Positions 1 through 8,589 of a stretch of DNA of 64,000 bases are shown one piece after another. A program made the translations under genes and the position numbers. This stretch comes from JANQQZ01 sp039187315 (GTDB lineage: Bacteria; Planctomycetota; Phycisphaerae; Phycisphaerales; UBA1924), in contig JBCCZQ010000007.1 of assembly GCA_039187315.1 (NCBI GenBank), positions 1 to 64,000 of the forward strand. The letters are read 5' to 3'. The notes under the pieces were generated by a model. That model saw only the letters and a program-made list of their open reading frames with translations, had not been told where the DNA came from and made no database searches. Position 1 is the first letter of the stretch. Each line of letters begins with the position of its first letter.

Positions 1-710
1 ACAAGACGGTTTCGGCCGACGACTTCGCGAGCGTGTGCGCAGGGCAGGTCGTCTTGGCCGAGGTGGACGCCGTCGGCGTCGACGAGCGCGGCGACATCCG
101 GGCGATCGTTGATCATGACGGCACAACCGCGTGGGCGCGCCAGATCGACAAGCCGCTCTGCCCGATGGAGCAGCTCCAGGTCCGTAAGGCTTTTCTCTCG
201 CAGCTGCATGCAATCGGCGCCGCCTGCGATTGCTGCTTCCGCCACTTCGTACCAGGGGCGTACGGCGCAGAGCGACTCGGTGATCAGCACACACAGCCGC
301 CACTGCGAGCCGGGCTTGGTCAGGCCTGCGATCACGTCGGCCGCGGCGTCGTACCCCCGGTAGCGCGCACGCTGGATCGCTGCCGCGTGCTCGGGCGATT
401 CCAGTTTCACGAGCTCCTCGATGCATCGGAGCGCCTCGCCGAGCCGCCCAGAGGCCGCACCCGCGATCGAAGCCAGATCCGGCCGAGTCTGCTCACGGGG
501 GGTCGTGATCTCGGTTCCCGGATCTCCGCGCGTGTCGCGGAGGCTCGCCCGCTCAGCGAGTGACCATCCGGCCTGTTCGAGACCCTGAGCGAGATCGTGA
601 CGGATTGTCTTGAAGAGCGCAGATAGGTCGGCACGGTCGAGCACGAAGCGCGCGAGATCTTCGAGCGTCCGAGCAGCCTCGGCGGCTCGGTTGGCGTTCG
701 CGTCGATCAT
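1..710 (-). CDS. thiE: Thiamine-phosphate synthase ThiE, C-terminus cut by window edge
   Basis: Joins the hydroxymethylpyrimidine and thiazole phosphates to make thiamine phosphate in the cytoplasm. The frame starts at ATG 710 (MIDANANRAAEAARTLEDLA) and stays open to base 1, giving about 236 residues. The first ~120 residues are a helical domain seen upstream of ThiE in planctomycetes. The TIM-barrel part then shows LCVLITE, the AAIAGGADCMQLREKS phosphate/substrate segment, VMINDRPDVAALVDADGVHLGQDDLP and the start of the next strand. All of these are ThiE signatures. Divergent from the gene starting at 807, with a 96-bp shared upstream region. The missing C-terminal third lies off the left edge. 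I am sure of the family. Confidence 0.88.
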   Translation of the reverse strand, partial: MIDANANRAAEAARTLEDLARFVLDRADLSALFKTIRHDLAQGLEQAGWSLAERASLRDTRGDPGTEITTPREQTRPDLASIAGAASGRLGEALRCIEELVKLESPEHAAAIQRARYRGYDAAADVIAGLTKPGSQWRLCVLITESLCAVRPWYEVAEAAIAGGADCMQLREKSLTDLELLHRAERLVDLARPRGCAVMINDRPDVAALVDADGVHLGQDDLPCAHAREVVGRNRL

Positions 711-806
711 CCGGCCGGGATGCCGCATGTCCGATGGTAGTCGGGGGCCGCGGGTTTGCTGGGCCGCACGGTGGCGGCGCCGCCGCGGGCACGCCAGAAT
801 GTCACG

Positions 807-1592
807 ATGGCAGCCGCGTACAGCCTCGAGCCCGAACCCGACCGACCGACGTTGCCCGAGCGCTTCGTCCGGGCGGCGACGGCTGAGGAGGCCGTCGAGC
901 AGCTCGCGGCGGACCTGTTCGTCCATATCCAGAACTGCGTCCGCGCGTTCGGTGACTGCCACCTGGCGATGTCGAGCGGCGCGTCGATCGAGCGGGTCTG
1001 CCACGTATTGATGCTCGACCCCCAGTTCCGCCCGCTGCCCTGGAAGCGCGTGCGTATCTGGGCGGCGGTCGACACGATCGGGTCATGGCCGACGTCGGGC
1101 ATGCTCGACGACCTGCTTGTCGCCCATGCCGATGTGCCCGCGGCCCAGTGCCACACGCCTCGCGACGCCGTCTCGGCCGAGGCCTACGGCGAGACACTGC
1201 GCGAGCAGCTTGGCTGGCGTGAGCGGGGGCATGATCGGATCGACGCGGTGGTGCTCGACGTTGAGGCGATGGGGCTGATCGAGTCTCTCGGCCGGCGCCA
1301 CGGGTCGGCCCGAACCGCGCCGCTGGCGTGCGAAGCTACATCGGGGTCCGGACCGGGGCCAGGAGCAGGGCCAGGAGCAGGGGCCGAATCGGGGGCGAGA
1401 TCGTTCGTTGCGATCAACCCGGCGGTGGTGCGAGCCGCGCGTCTTGTCTCGGTCAGCGCATTCGGCGGGGATGCGCGCGAAGCTGTCGGCCGCGAGCGCG
1501 TGCGTGAAGAGGCCGACGGGCTGACGATGCTCGGCGGCTCGCTGCGCTGGTACGTCGACGCTGCGTCGTGGCCCAGCGAGAGCCCGTCATGA
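807..1592 (+). CDS. 6-phosphogluconolactonase-like protein, degenerate active site
   Basis: A 261-aa protein with the layout of 6-phosphogluconolactonase (NagB/RpiA superfamily): the SSGASIERVCHVL segment aligns with the sugar-phosphate loop SGGSTP, KRVRIWAAVDT with the hxFWxDER strand, DAVVLDVEAMGLIESLG with the DLVLLGMGxDGHTASLF motif, and a C-terminal MLGGSLRWYVDAAS with the usual GxxxWxxD end. The key DER and DGH residues are not kept, so catalysis is doubtful. A glycine/alanine/proline linker around residues 185-195 is encoded by two perfect 12-bp tandem repeats (1356-1379). ATG 807 is preferred over the upstream codon at 756 because it leaves a normal divergent promoter gap with thiE. 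Its stop overlaps the next start by 4 bp. Confidence 0.6.
   Translation: MAAAYSLEPEPDRPTLPERFVRAATAEEAVEQLAADLFVHIQNCVRAFGDCHLAMSSGASIERVCHVLMLDPQFRPLPWKRVRIWAAVDTIGSWPTSGMLDDLLVAHADVPAAQCHTPRDAVSAEAYGETLREQLGWRERGHDRIDAVVLDVEAMGLIESLGRRHGSARTAPLACEATSGSGPGPGAGPGAGAESGARSFVAINPAVVRAARLVSVSAFGGDAREAVGRERVREEADGLTMLGGSLRWYVDAASWPSESPS
1356..1385 (+). repeat. 12-bp tandem repeat in coding sequence
   Basis: GGGCCAGGAGCA occurs twice back to back (1356-1367 and 1368-1379), followed by a partial third copy. It encodes the GPGAGPGAGA-type linker of the lactonase-like protein. It is length-neutral for the frame and looks like slippage. Confidence 0.75.
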
Positions 1593-2458
1593 GCGGTCTG
1601 ATCGAGCCGAACCCACGGGTAACGTTCCGTGTCTCGTTGGAGGACGAGGATGTGCTCGTGGTTGAGAAGCCCGCCGGCGTCGTCACGACGCCCGGCGTTG
1701 CGCACGAGTCGGACAGCCTGCTCAACGGGTTGTTCGCCAGCCACGGGCACCGGCTCCGCCAGTTGGGCGCGGACCGCGATTACGGCATGCTCCAGCGGCT
1801 CGACCGGGATGCGAGCGGGCTGCTGCTGATCGCCTGCACCATTCCGGCGTGGGAGCGGCTGCGCGAGCAGTTCGCCGAGCGGATCGTCAAGAAGTTCTAC
1901 TGGGCGGTCACGCGTCGGGCGCCCGCTCAAGCGCGCGGCGTCATACGCAAGCCGCTCGAAGAGCACATGGCCAACCGTCGCGATGTCTGGATCGACGACC
2001 CGTCCCGCCGGCGTTTCAACAAGGTCAAGCTTGCGCGGATCAGCCCGAGGGGCAAGCCCGCGATCACCGCGTTCCGGACGCTCGCCGTCAGCGAGGCCGG
2101 CGCGCTGCTCGAGTGCCGGACACTCACCGGCCGGCTTCACCAGGTGCGTGCCCACCTGGATTCGATCGGGTGCGCGATCCTTGGCGATCGCTACTACGGC
2201 CCCGTCGCCTCCAGAAAGGCAACCAACCGCCTGGCACTCCACGCGCACAGGCTCGGCTTCCTGCACCCACGGACAGGCGAGCCGGTCGATTGCAGGGCCC
2301 GGTGCCCACGCGATGTCCGACGCCTGATCCGCCAACTACGGCTGGAAGACCCCGGTGTCTTCAGCGCCACGCCGCCGCTACGAGAGGGCGGCAGGGACGC
2401 CTCGCCGGATGCCACGCCCGAAGCACCGATCGACGCGGGCTCAGGCGAGCACGCGTGA
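1589..2458 (+). CDS. RluA-family RNA pseudouridine synthase
   Basis: Isomerises specific uridines to pseudouridine in rRNA or tRNA. The 289-aa protein has the RluA catalytic domain with motif LQRLDRDASGLLL; Asp72 is the expected nucleophile (the usual His before RLD is Gln). Motif II appears as TLTGRLHQVRAHLDSIG followed by GDRYYG. There is no clear N-terminal S4 domain. The start at 1589 gives an ATGA overlap with the preceding stop and is preferred over the in-frame upstream codon at 1568. The 3' end overlaps the convergent hemW by 18 bp. The exact target (RluA, RluC or RluD type) cannot be told from sequence alone. The last ~35 residues are a low-complexity tail. Confidence 0.9.
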   Translation: MSGLIEPNPRVTFRVSLEDEDVLVVEKPAGVVTTPGVAHESDSLLNGLFASHGHRLRQLGADRDYGMLQRLDRDASGLLLIACTIPAWERLREQFAERIVKKFYWAVTRRAPAQARGVIRKPLEEHMANRRDVWIDDPSRRRFNKVKLARISPRGKPAITAFRTLAVSEAGALLECRTLTGRLHQVRAHLDSIGCAILGDRYYGPVASRKATNRLALHAHRLGFLHPRTGEPVDCRARCPRDVRRLIRQLRLEDPGVFSATPPLREGGRDASPDATPEAPIDAGSGEHA

Positions 2459-3700
2459 CATCAGCTCTGACGCGACGTGGTCGGCCAGCGGCAGCCCCGC
2501 GGGTGTGAGCGTCCACCGGCTGGCATCCGGGGTGAGCCAGCCGCGGGCTCGGCAGGCCTCGACCTCTTCCTGCAGCGCGGTCCCGGCTCCAGGATCGATT
2601 CGGAGCAGCGTTCCGGTCAATGCCGGCCCGTCGACACCCTCGCGAAGACGCAGGCCGGTCATGATCGTTTCGGCGATCAGTCGCTTGGCGTCGGGTGGCT
2701 CGTGATCGTTGATCGCCGGTAGGCCTTGATCCGAGCGTTGCAGGTAGCTGTCGAGCCTCGGGACGACCTTGTAGCGGTGGCCGCCCACGTGCGCGCTGGC
2801 GGAAGGGCCCGCGGCGAGCCAGGGCTCCTGGCGCCAGTATGCGAGGTTGTGCCGGCACTCCCCGCCCGGACGCGCATAGTTGCTGACCTCGTAGCGATCG
2901 AAGCCCGCATCCGCCGCACGCTCAGCGATCAGATCGAACATGGCGAGCTCGAGGTCTTCACCGGTCGGAAGGAACTCGCCCCGATGAAGCCGGGTCGTCA
3001 TCGCGGTGTTTGGCTCGTAGGTCAGGTTGTATGCGGATAGGTGGTCGATCGGCAGCGCGAGCGCAGCATCGAGATCCCGCACGAGTTCGTCGAGCGTTTG
3101 GTCGGGTATGGCGTACATAAGATCGATCGAACGTCGCTCGATGCCGGCGTCGGCGAGCATGGCCAGCGCCGTCGAGACCCTGGCCGGGTCGTGGCGGCGT
3201 TCGAGCGTGGCGAGATGATGCGCATCGAATGACTGCGCCCCGAGGCTGACACGGTTTACGCCACCCTCGGCCAGGATCGCGGCGAGCGAGTGCCTGACGG
3301 ATTCGGGATTGCATTCGACGGTGAACTCCGCCGGTTCGTGTTCGGTGCCGAGCCGGAACGCGCCGTGCAGGTCAGCCAGGAGCCGTTGCCACGCACCATC
3401 CGACAGGAGCGAGGGCGTCCCACCCCCGATGAAGACGGTCCGCAGCGGCTGACCCTTTGTGAGCGGTGCCAGTGCCCGGAGTTCGTCGCCGAGCCGCTGG
3501 ACGAACGCTGCCTCACGGTCCCGCGTGTCGACGAAGCTGTAAAAATCGCAGTAGTGGCATTTGTGCGCGCAGAACGGCGTGTGTATATAGAGCGAGCGGG
3601 CGGGGTCGGCACCGGAGGCGAGGCAGGCCTCCAGCACGTGGCGGGCGGTCAGCGGGCCGACGCGTTGCCCCAGGATCGGTAGCGCGGTATCGTCGGACAT
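2441..3700 (-). CDS. hemW: HemW-type radical SAM heme chaperone
   Basis: Radical SAM protein related to coproporphyrinogen dehydrogenase HemN but of the HemW heme-chaperone type, which inserts heme into respiratory enzymes. It is 419 aa. The cluster motif FCAHKCHYCDF gives Cys44, Cys48 and Cys51. IGGGTPS (SAM binding), the TVECNPES region, the SLGAQSF segment and DLMYAIPDQT follow in order. The HNLAYW motif (HNxxYW), kept in HemW and absent from true HemN, supports the HemW call. Start ATG 3700 is the only sensible one; the N-terminus is about 35 residues longer than usual before the cluster motif. Divergent from the FHA gene. Confidence 0.9.
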   Translation of the reverse strand: MSDDTALPILGQRVGPLTARHVLEACLASGADPARSLYIHTPFCAHKCHYCDFYSFVDTRDREAAFVQRLGDELRALAPLTKGQPLRTVFIGGGTPSLLSDGAWQRLLADLHGAFRLGTEHEPAEFTVECNPESVRHSLAAILAEGGVNRVSLGAQSFDAHHLATLERRHDPARVSTALAMLADAGIERRSIDLMYAIPDQTLDELVRDLDAALALPIDHLSAYNLTYEPNTAMTTRLHRGEFLPTGEDLELAMFDLIAERAADAGFDRYEVSNYARPGGECRHNLAYWRQEPWLAAGPSASAHVGGHRYKVVPRLDSYLQRSDQGLPAINDHEPPDAKRLIAETIMTGLRLREGVDGPALTGTLLRIDPGAGTALQEEVEACRARGWLTPDASRWTLTPAGLPLADHVASELMSRVLA

Positions 3701-3822
3701 GCCGGGGCGGCTCCTCGGCCGGGGCGGAGCGTGCAGCGTTCCCCGGCTGCGAAGAGCGGAGCACGCCCTGTGGGTGCAGCATCGCCGCTAGGCTCGGCTC
3801 GGCTGCGATCGAGGGGATCCTG

Positions 3823-4380
3823 ATGAACGCATCGTTGCTGGTGGTCAAGGCGGACGGCTCGTCGCAGGAGATCGTACTCCGGCAGGAGCGCGTGGTGGTC
3901 GGCCGGGAGAAATCCGCGCCGCTGCGTGTTCCGGCGCGGAGCGTGTCCAGGCAGCACTGCGAGTTCACGATCGAGGATGAACGCCTGATCGTGCGCGATC
4001 TCGGTTCGAGCAACGGCACGTTCGTCAACCGGGAGCGGATCGACGGGCAGGCAGCTCTGGACGCGGGGGATCTTGTCTCCGTCGGCCCGGCTGTTTTCGC
4101 CCTGCGGCTCGACGGGGAGCCGGCCGACCTCGAGCCGGCAGACGTCTACGCCCGGGGGTCGGTCGAACTCGCCGAGGATGCACCCAAGCCGGCCGCGGGC
4201 GGCGCCGCGCTCGCCGCAGCCCTTGCTGGCGGTGTCGGAGGCGGTGCCCCGGGCGACCCGGATGATTCCGATCTGGCGATCGACGGACCGCTGGCGAGCG
4301 GTGATCTCGACGATTCCAGCATGCTCGACTTCGATTTCGATCTTGAGGATGAGGACGAGGACGATCAGCCTTCGCTCTGA
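3823..4380 (+). CDS. FHA-domain protein with acidic tail
   Basis: A 185-aa cytoplasmic protein. Residues ~20-90 form a forkhead-associated (phosphothreonine-binding) domain: VVVGREKSAPLRVPA, SVSRQHCEF, RDLGSSNGTFVN. The conserved Arg, Ser-Arg-x-His and Ser-Asn-Gly-Thr are all present, so phosphopeptide binding is likely. The rest is disordered: an Ala/Gly stretch, then a very acidic Asp/Glu C-terminus. ATG 3823 is chosen because the longer frame upstream overlaps hemW and has no FHA-like sequence. No kinase gene is adjacent, so its partner is unknown. Confidence 0.85.
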   Translation: MNASLLVVKADGSSQEIVLRQERVVVGREKSAPLRVPARSVSRQHCEFTIEDERLIVRDLGSSNGTFVNRERIDGQAALDAGDLVSVGPAVFALRLDGEPADLEPADVYARGSVELAEDAPKPAAGGAALAAALAGGVGGGAPGDPDDSDLAIDGPLASGDLDDSSMLDFDFDLEDEDEDDQPSL

Positions 4381-4442
4381 TCTGGCTGCTGAGGCCCTGC
4401 GCTGCTGGGGCCGGACCTTTGACCGAGTCCACAGGCCCAGCG

Positions 4443-4607
4443 TTATGCGGACTTCTTCGGCGAAGGCGTGTTCTTCGGGCCCCCCGGGATCCGGATGACG
4501 GTCTGGCATGCCTTGCAGCGGACCGTTTTGCCACGGGCCGAGCCGGGCACAGCCAGAATCTTCCGGCAGGTCAGGCTTGGACACATGATCTGGATCGACT
4601 CTGCCAT
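4443..4607 (-). CDS. Small zinc-ribbon protein (54 aa)
   Basis: A short gene found by reading the minus strand. It starts MAESIQIMCPSLTCRKILAV and ends PGGPKNTPSPKKSA. Four cysteines, in CPSLTC and CKAC pairs about 20 residues apart, form a probable treble-clef or zinc-ribbon knuckle, followed by a VIRIP strand typical of small planctomycete zinc ribbons. The frame is uninterrupted from ATG 4607 to TAA 4443. Divergent from purA. Such proteins or domains are thought to bind nucleic acid or protein; the function here is unknown. Confidence 0.7.
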   Translation of the reverse strand: MAESIQIMCPSLTCRKILAVPGSARGKTVRCKACQTVIRIPGGPKNTPSPKKSA

Positions 4608-4725
4608 CGTCTACGCGCTCCCGGCTGAGTATCGGCCCGGCGGTCTGGTGACCTGAGGCCGGGTCGGCGGGTCAGGCATCACCGCGTGGGGCGGATATGC
4701 GGCCGCTGCGCGGCAACAATGCCGG

Positions 4726-6051
4726 ATGATGCTCAGCGGCACCCAACGCAGCACGGCGGTGATCGGGCTCCAGTGGGGCGACGAGGGCAAGGGCAAGCTC
4801 GTCGATCTGCTGGCGCCTTCGTTCGATGCGGTGGTCCGATACAACGGCGGGGCCAACGCGGGCCACTCTGTGGTCGTCGGCGATGAACGGTTTGCGCTCC
4901 ACCTGGTGCCCTCGGGCGTCCTGGCCCGGGGCGTCCGGTCCGTGATCGGCAACGGGGTGGTCGTTGACCCGCAGCAGCTTCTGACTGAGCTTGAGGGCCT
5001 GGAGTCACGAGGCATCGAGACCGACGGTCTGGTCGTCTCAAGCCGGGCACACGTGGTGATGCCCTATCACATCGCCGAGGACCGCGTCCGCGAGGCCGGA
5101 ATCTCGGGCGGGATGGGCGCACTGGGAACCACCGGGCGTGGCATCGGCCCTGCCTATGCCGACAAGGTCCAGCGCAGCTCCGCGGTCCGGGTCGCGGACC
5201 TGCTTGAGGCCGATGCGCTCCGGGAGCGTGTCGCGACGGCGATGGCGTTCAAGCAGCCGATGTTCGAGCGTTACGCACCTGAGGCCCTGGACAACCTTGG
5301 GCTCGATGCGCTCGTCGAGCGCGGCCTGGCGTGGGGAGAGTCTCTCGGGTCCAGGATCGTGGAATCCACACACCTGCTGGAGACCATCCTGGATGAAGGC
5401 GGGTCGTTGCTGTTCGAGGGTGCCAACGCGACGATGCTTGATATCGACCACGGCACGTTTCCTTACGTGACAAGCTCGCACCCCGGCGTGCACGGCATCG
5501 GCTCCGGCACCGGGCTGCCGCCGACCGTTGTAGAGCGTGTTCTGGGCGGGGCCAAGGCGTACCAGACGCGGGTCGGGGCCGGGCCGATGCCGACAGAGCT
5601 GACCGACGCAACCGGCGAGGCGATCCGCGAGCAGGGCCGAGAATTCGGCACCACGACGGGGCGGCCGAGGCGGGTCGGCTGGCTGGATCTCGTTGCACTG
5701 CGTTACTCGGCTCGACTCAACGGCGTCACCGAACTGGCGGTCATGCTGCTTGATGTGCTGGCCGGGCACGAAGAGCTGCGTGTGTGCACGGCGTACCGCC
5801 TGCCCGACGGGGATGTCACAGACCGCTACATCCCGGAGACGCACGCGCTGGCCAGATGCCAACCGGTCTTCGAGACGCTGCAAGGGTTCGACACAGACAT
5901 CACCGGTGTGACATCCATCGGCGACCTGCCCGCCGCGGCGCGTGGCTATCTGGACCGTATCGAATCCTTCGTCGGCGTGCCGATCACGGTCGTCAGTGTG
6001 GGGCCAGAGCGGACACAGACGGTGTATGCCGCTACCGGGGCGGCGTCATGA
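4726..6051 (+). CDS. purA: Adenylosuccinate synthetase PurA
   Basis: Catalyses GTP-dependent joining of IMP and aspartate, the first committed step to AMP. The 441-aa protein has the N-terminal P-loop-like GLQWGDEGKGKLVD (catalytic Asp and Lys), VVRYNGGANAGHSV, GMGALGTTGRGIGPAYADK, the SLLFEGANATMLDIDHGTFP substrate loop and the GTTTGRPRRVGWLDL signature, all in the normal order. The usual SSNP loop reads SSHPGVHGIGSGTGLPP, a local variant. Two adjacent ATGs (4726, 4729) could start it. Its stop overlaps uppS by 4 bp, so the two are co-translated. Confidence 0.97.
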   Translation: MMLSGTQRSTAVIGLQWGDEGKGKLVDLLAPSFDAVVRYNGGANAGHSVVVGDERFALHLVPSGVLARGVRSVIGNGVVVDPQQLLTELEGLESRGIETDGLVVSSRAHVVMPYHIAEDRVREAGISGGMGALGTTGRGIGPAYADKVQRSSAVRVADLLEADALRERVATAMAFKQPMFERYAPEALDNLGLDALVERGLAWGESLGSRIVESTHLLETILDEGGSLLFEGANATMLDIDHGTFPYVTSSHPGVHGIGSGTGLPPTVVERVLGGAKAYQTRVGAGPMPTELTDATGEAIREQGREFGTTTGRPRRVGWLDLVALRYSARLNGVTELAVMLLDVLAGHEELRVCTAYRLPDGDVTDRYIPETHALARCQPVFETLQGFDTDITGVTSIGDLPAAARGYLDRIESFVGVPITVVSVGPERTQTVYAATGAAS

Positions 6052-6923
6052 CCGGCAGCATGAACCTTGGAGAGGCAGGCGGGCATCCCTGCGCCGCATC
6101 GCCGCACGCCGAGTGCCCGCGGGCCCTATCGGTCGTTGAACGGATGCGCCGAGTCAACCCGTCCGCCGATCCGCTGACGCGTCTGCCGGATGTTCACCCC
6201 GAGCGGATCCCCAGGCACATCGCGATCATTATGGACGGCAACGGCCGCTGGGCCGAGCAGCGGGGCTTCCCGCGCGAGTTCGGGCACAAGAACGGCGCGG
6301 CCTCGGTCCGCAAGACAGTCCGTGAGGCGGGGCTCTGCGGCGTCGAGTGCGTGACGCTGTATTCATTCAGTACAGAGAACTGGAAGCGTCCCGAGCGTGA
6401 GGTCGAGGCGCTGATGGAGCTCTGCGTTGCGTACTGCGACGGCGAGCGGGACGAGCTCGCGATGGAAGGCGTGCGGGTCCGCGTGATCGGGGATACGGGC
6501 GCGTTGCCGGCAAGTGTGCGATCGTCGCTTGATCGGCTTGTCGAGACGACGAACATGGGCAAGCCCCACGGACCGACGCTGTGCCTCGCGGTCAACTACG
6601 GGTCGCGCGAGGAGATCGTCCGCGCGGCCCGGCGTCTGGCATCGCAGGTCGCCGATGGCCGGCTCGAGCCGGAGGCGATCGATGCCGGGCGGTTCGAGTC
6701 TGAGTTGATGACCACGGGGCTGCCGGATCCCGACCTGTTGGTCCGGACCGCGGGCGAGATGCGGCTGAGCAACTACTTGTTGTGGCAGATCAGCTACGCC
6801 GAGCTGTACGTCTGTGACGAGCTGTGGCCAGAATTCGATGAGGCCTCGCTGCACGCGGCCATCCGTGCCTACGCAGCCCGCCGACGCCGATTCGGCGGGC
6901 TGGACACGGAAGACCCGGTATAA
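6048..6923 (+). CDS. uppS: Isoprenyl transferase (undecaprenyl diphosphate synthase)
   Basis: Extends farnesyl diphosphate with isopentenyl diphosphate in cis to give the C55 carrier lipid for peptidoglycan and surface polysaccharide. Signatures: IAIIMDGNGRWAEQRG (catalytic Asp of DGNGRWA), GHKNGA, LYSFSTENWKRP, and the C-terminal DLLVRTAGEMRLSNYLLWQ plus ELYVCDELWPEF. The usual RTSGE Ser is Ala here. About 55 residues precede the core, longer than typical, so ATG 6060 or later is possible; 6048 is chosen for its ATGA overlap with purA. Upstream of cdsA, as in many bacteria. Confidence 0.94.
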   Translation: MTGSMNLGEAGGHPCAASPHAECPRALSVVERMRRVNPSADPLTRLPDVHPERIPRHIAIIMDGNGRWAEQRGFPREFGHKNGAASVRKTVREAGLCGVECVTLYSFSTENWKRPEREVEALMELCVAYCDGERDELAMEGVRVRVIGDTGALPASVRSSLDRLVETTNMGKPHGPTLCLAVNYGSREEIVRAARRLASQVADGRLEPEAIDAGRFESELMTTGLPDPDLLVRTAGEMRLSNYLLWQISYAELYVCDELWPEFDEASLHAAIRAYAARRRRFGGLDTEDPV

Positions 6924-6930
6924 CCTCGGC

Positions 6931-7785
6931 GTGCTCCGCGACCGCTTGCTCCTGGGACCGCTGCTGATCGCTGTCGTCTTCGGCGTCTTCTGGCTCGACG
7001 AGCGGATCGCGGGCCTGATGCTCGGCGACATGACGCTGCCACCCGGCACCGCCTTCACTCCGACCCTTCTGATCCTGCTGGGCTTCACCGCGTGGGAAGT
7101 CACACGCATGCTTCGGGACAACGGCGTGGAGGCATCGACGGTCGTCAATGTCATCGCCATGGCTCTTGGGCTGCTCAGTACAGCCTTGTCCGATGTTTCA
7201 GGCATTGCCGTAGCCTCGGCCAGCGTGGCCGTGCTGCTGATCTCGCTGGGTGTGTTCGCCAAGCGGAAGACGTTTGAGGGGGTCGTCGCATCGACCGGCG
7301 GCGCGCAGCTCGTGTTCGTCTATCTCGGCATCTTGGGCGGGTTCTGGGTGCTTCTTATCGGGGCGTACGGCCCCTGGGTGGGGCTCTGGGTGCTTTGCAT
7401 CACGAAGTCGTGCGATATCGGTGCGTACTTCACGGGGCGTTGGTTCGGCAGGCACAAGCTCGCACCATGGCTCAGCCCGGGCAAGACACAGGAGGGGCTG
7501 CTGGGCGGTGTGCTGTTCTCGGCCGCGATCGCGATGCTCGGCATGCTCCTGCTGCGGACCGTCGACGCGGCGCCGCCGATCAGCATCTTGGGCTCGGCGT
7601 TTGTCGGTGCGGCAACGGGTCTGCTGGGTCAGGTCGGCGACCTGATCGCGAGCCTGCTCAAGCGTGACGCGGGCCGGAAGGACGCGAGCCGCTCGCTGCC
7701 GGGCTTCGGCGGGTGGCTGGACGTGCTCGATTCGCCGCTGCTCGTGGGTGTCGCTGCGTATTGGTGCCTCCAACTCGTGGCGTGA
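6931..7785 (+). CDS. cdsA: Phosphatidate cytidylyltransferase CdsA
   Basis: Makes CDP-diacylglycerol for phospholipid synthesis in the inner membrane. The 284-aa protein has about seven to eight hydrophobic segments. It ends in the CDP-alcohol motif region: SLLKRDAGRKDASRSLPGFG, then GWLDVLDSPLL. The usual HGG-x-x-DRxDS reads FGG...DVLDS, so the classic His and Arg are replaced, while the Lys-Asp pair and final Asp are kept. The GTG start at 6931 lies 7 bp after uppS, matching a frequent uppS-cdsA pairing. Confidence 0.9.
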   Translation: MLRDRLLLGPLLIAVVFGVFWLDERIAGLMLGDMTLPPGTAFTPTLLILLGFTAWEVTRMLRDNGVEASTVVNVIAMALGLLSTALSDVSGIAVASASVAVLLISLGVFAKRKTFEGVVASTGGAQLVFVYLGILGGFWVLLIGAYGPWVGLWVLCITKSCDIGAYFTGRWFGRHKLAPWLSPGKTQEGLLGGVLFSAAIAMLGMLLLRTVDAAPPISILGSAFVGAATGLLGQVGDLIASLLKRDAGRKDASRSLPGFGGWLDVLDSPLLVGVAAYWCLQLVA

Positions 7786-7829
7786 TGTGCTAGACTTCAC
7801 CCTGTGAACGCAACGAGGGCCCGACACGC

Positions 7830-8585
7830 ATGAGTCAGACCGAGCAGCTGCTGGCGGTGTACAAGATCGAACGGCAGCTGCGGGGGCTGCAATCGAGGCT
7901 CCGGTCCGCGGAGAGATTCCTCACCGAACAGGAACTCCACCTCGGCAAGCTCGACGGACAGCGTTCGTCGCTCGAGTCGCAGCTTCGCCAGCTCGAAGCC
8001 TCCGCCAAGGAACGCGAGGGGGAGATCGCCCGGCTCGACGGCCGAATCGAAACCCTCCGCGAGCAGATGAACACAGCGAGCACGAACAAGCAGTATCAGG
8101 CGCTGCTCGTCGAGGTGAACGGCCAGAAGGTCGAGCGAGGCCGCGTCGAAGAGGAAGCCCTCGAGCTGCTCGAGAAGGTCGAGCAGGTCAAGGCCGAGCT
8201 CGCCAACTCGGGCGAGCAGCACTCACACCGGGTGAAAGTCCGCGATCAGGCGGACGCGGACAAGCAGAAGCGTCACGATGAGATCAAGGGCCGGGTCGAA
8301 GAGCTCGAGACCGACCGAGTCAAAGCCGCCGAAGCCGTGAACCCCGGGGTCCTCGCCGAGCTTGAGCGGTTGCTCGAGGAGCGTGACGAGGACGCCATGG
8401 CGAGCATCGAGGTCCTGGACAAGCGTCGCCACGAGATCTCCTGCAGCGCCTGCATGATGACGCTGCCGATCGAGGTGCTCAACTCGCTGCTCGGCGGCCA
8501 CCTGACGAACTGCTCGAATTGCGGCTGCTTCCTGTACATCGGCGAAGAAGCGGGCGCCCGACTGGGCGTCGGCTCCAAGAAGTAG
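7830..8585 (+). CDS. Coiled-coil protein with C4 zinc ribbon (DUF164 family)
   Basis: A 251-aa cytoplasmic protein. Residues ~1-180 are continuous heptad-rich coiled coil (IERQLRGLQSRLRSAERFL and following). The C-terminus carries CSAC ... CSNCG, a C4 zinc ribbon, with MMTLPIEVLNSLLGG between. This architecture is the widespread zf-RING_7/DUF164 family, implicated in nucleic-acid contact but without a settled function. An extended -10-like TGCTAGACT (7788-7796) lies upstream, suggesting its own promoter after cdsA. Its stop lies 4 bp from the end of the convergent ruvB. Confidence 0.85.
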   Translation: MSQTEQLLAVYKIERQLRGLQSRLRSAERFLTEQELHLGKLDGQRSSLESQLRQLEASAKEREGEIARLDGRIETLREQMNTASTNKQYQALLVEVNGQKVERGRVEEEALELLEKVEQVKAELANSGEQHSHRVKVRDQADADKQKRHDEIKGRVEELETDRVKAAEAVNPGVLAELERLLEERDEDAMASIEVLDKRRHEISCSACMMTLPIEVLNSLLGGHLTNCSNCGCFLYIGEEAGARLGVGSKK

Positions 8586-8589
8586 CGGC

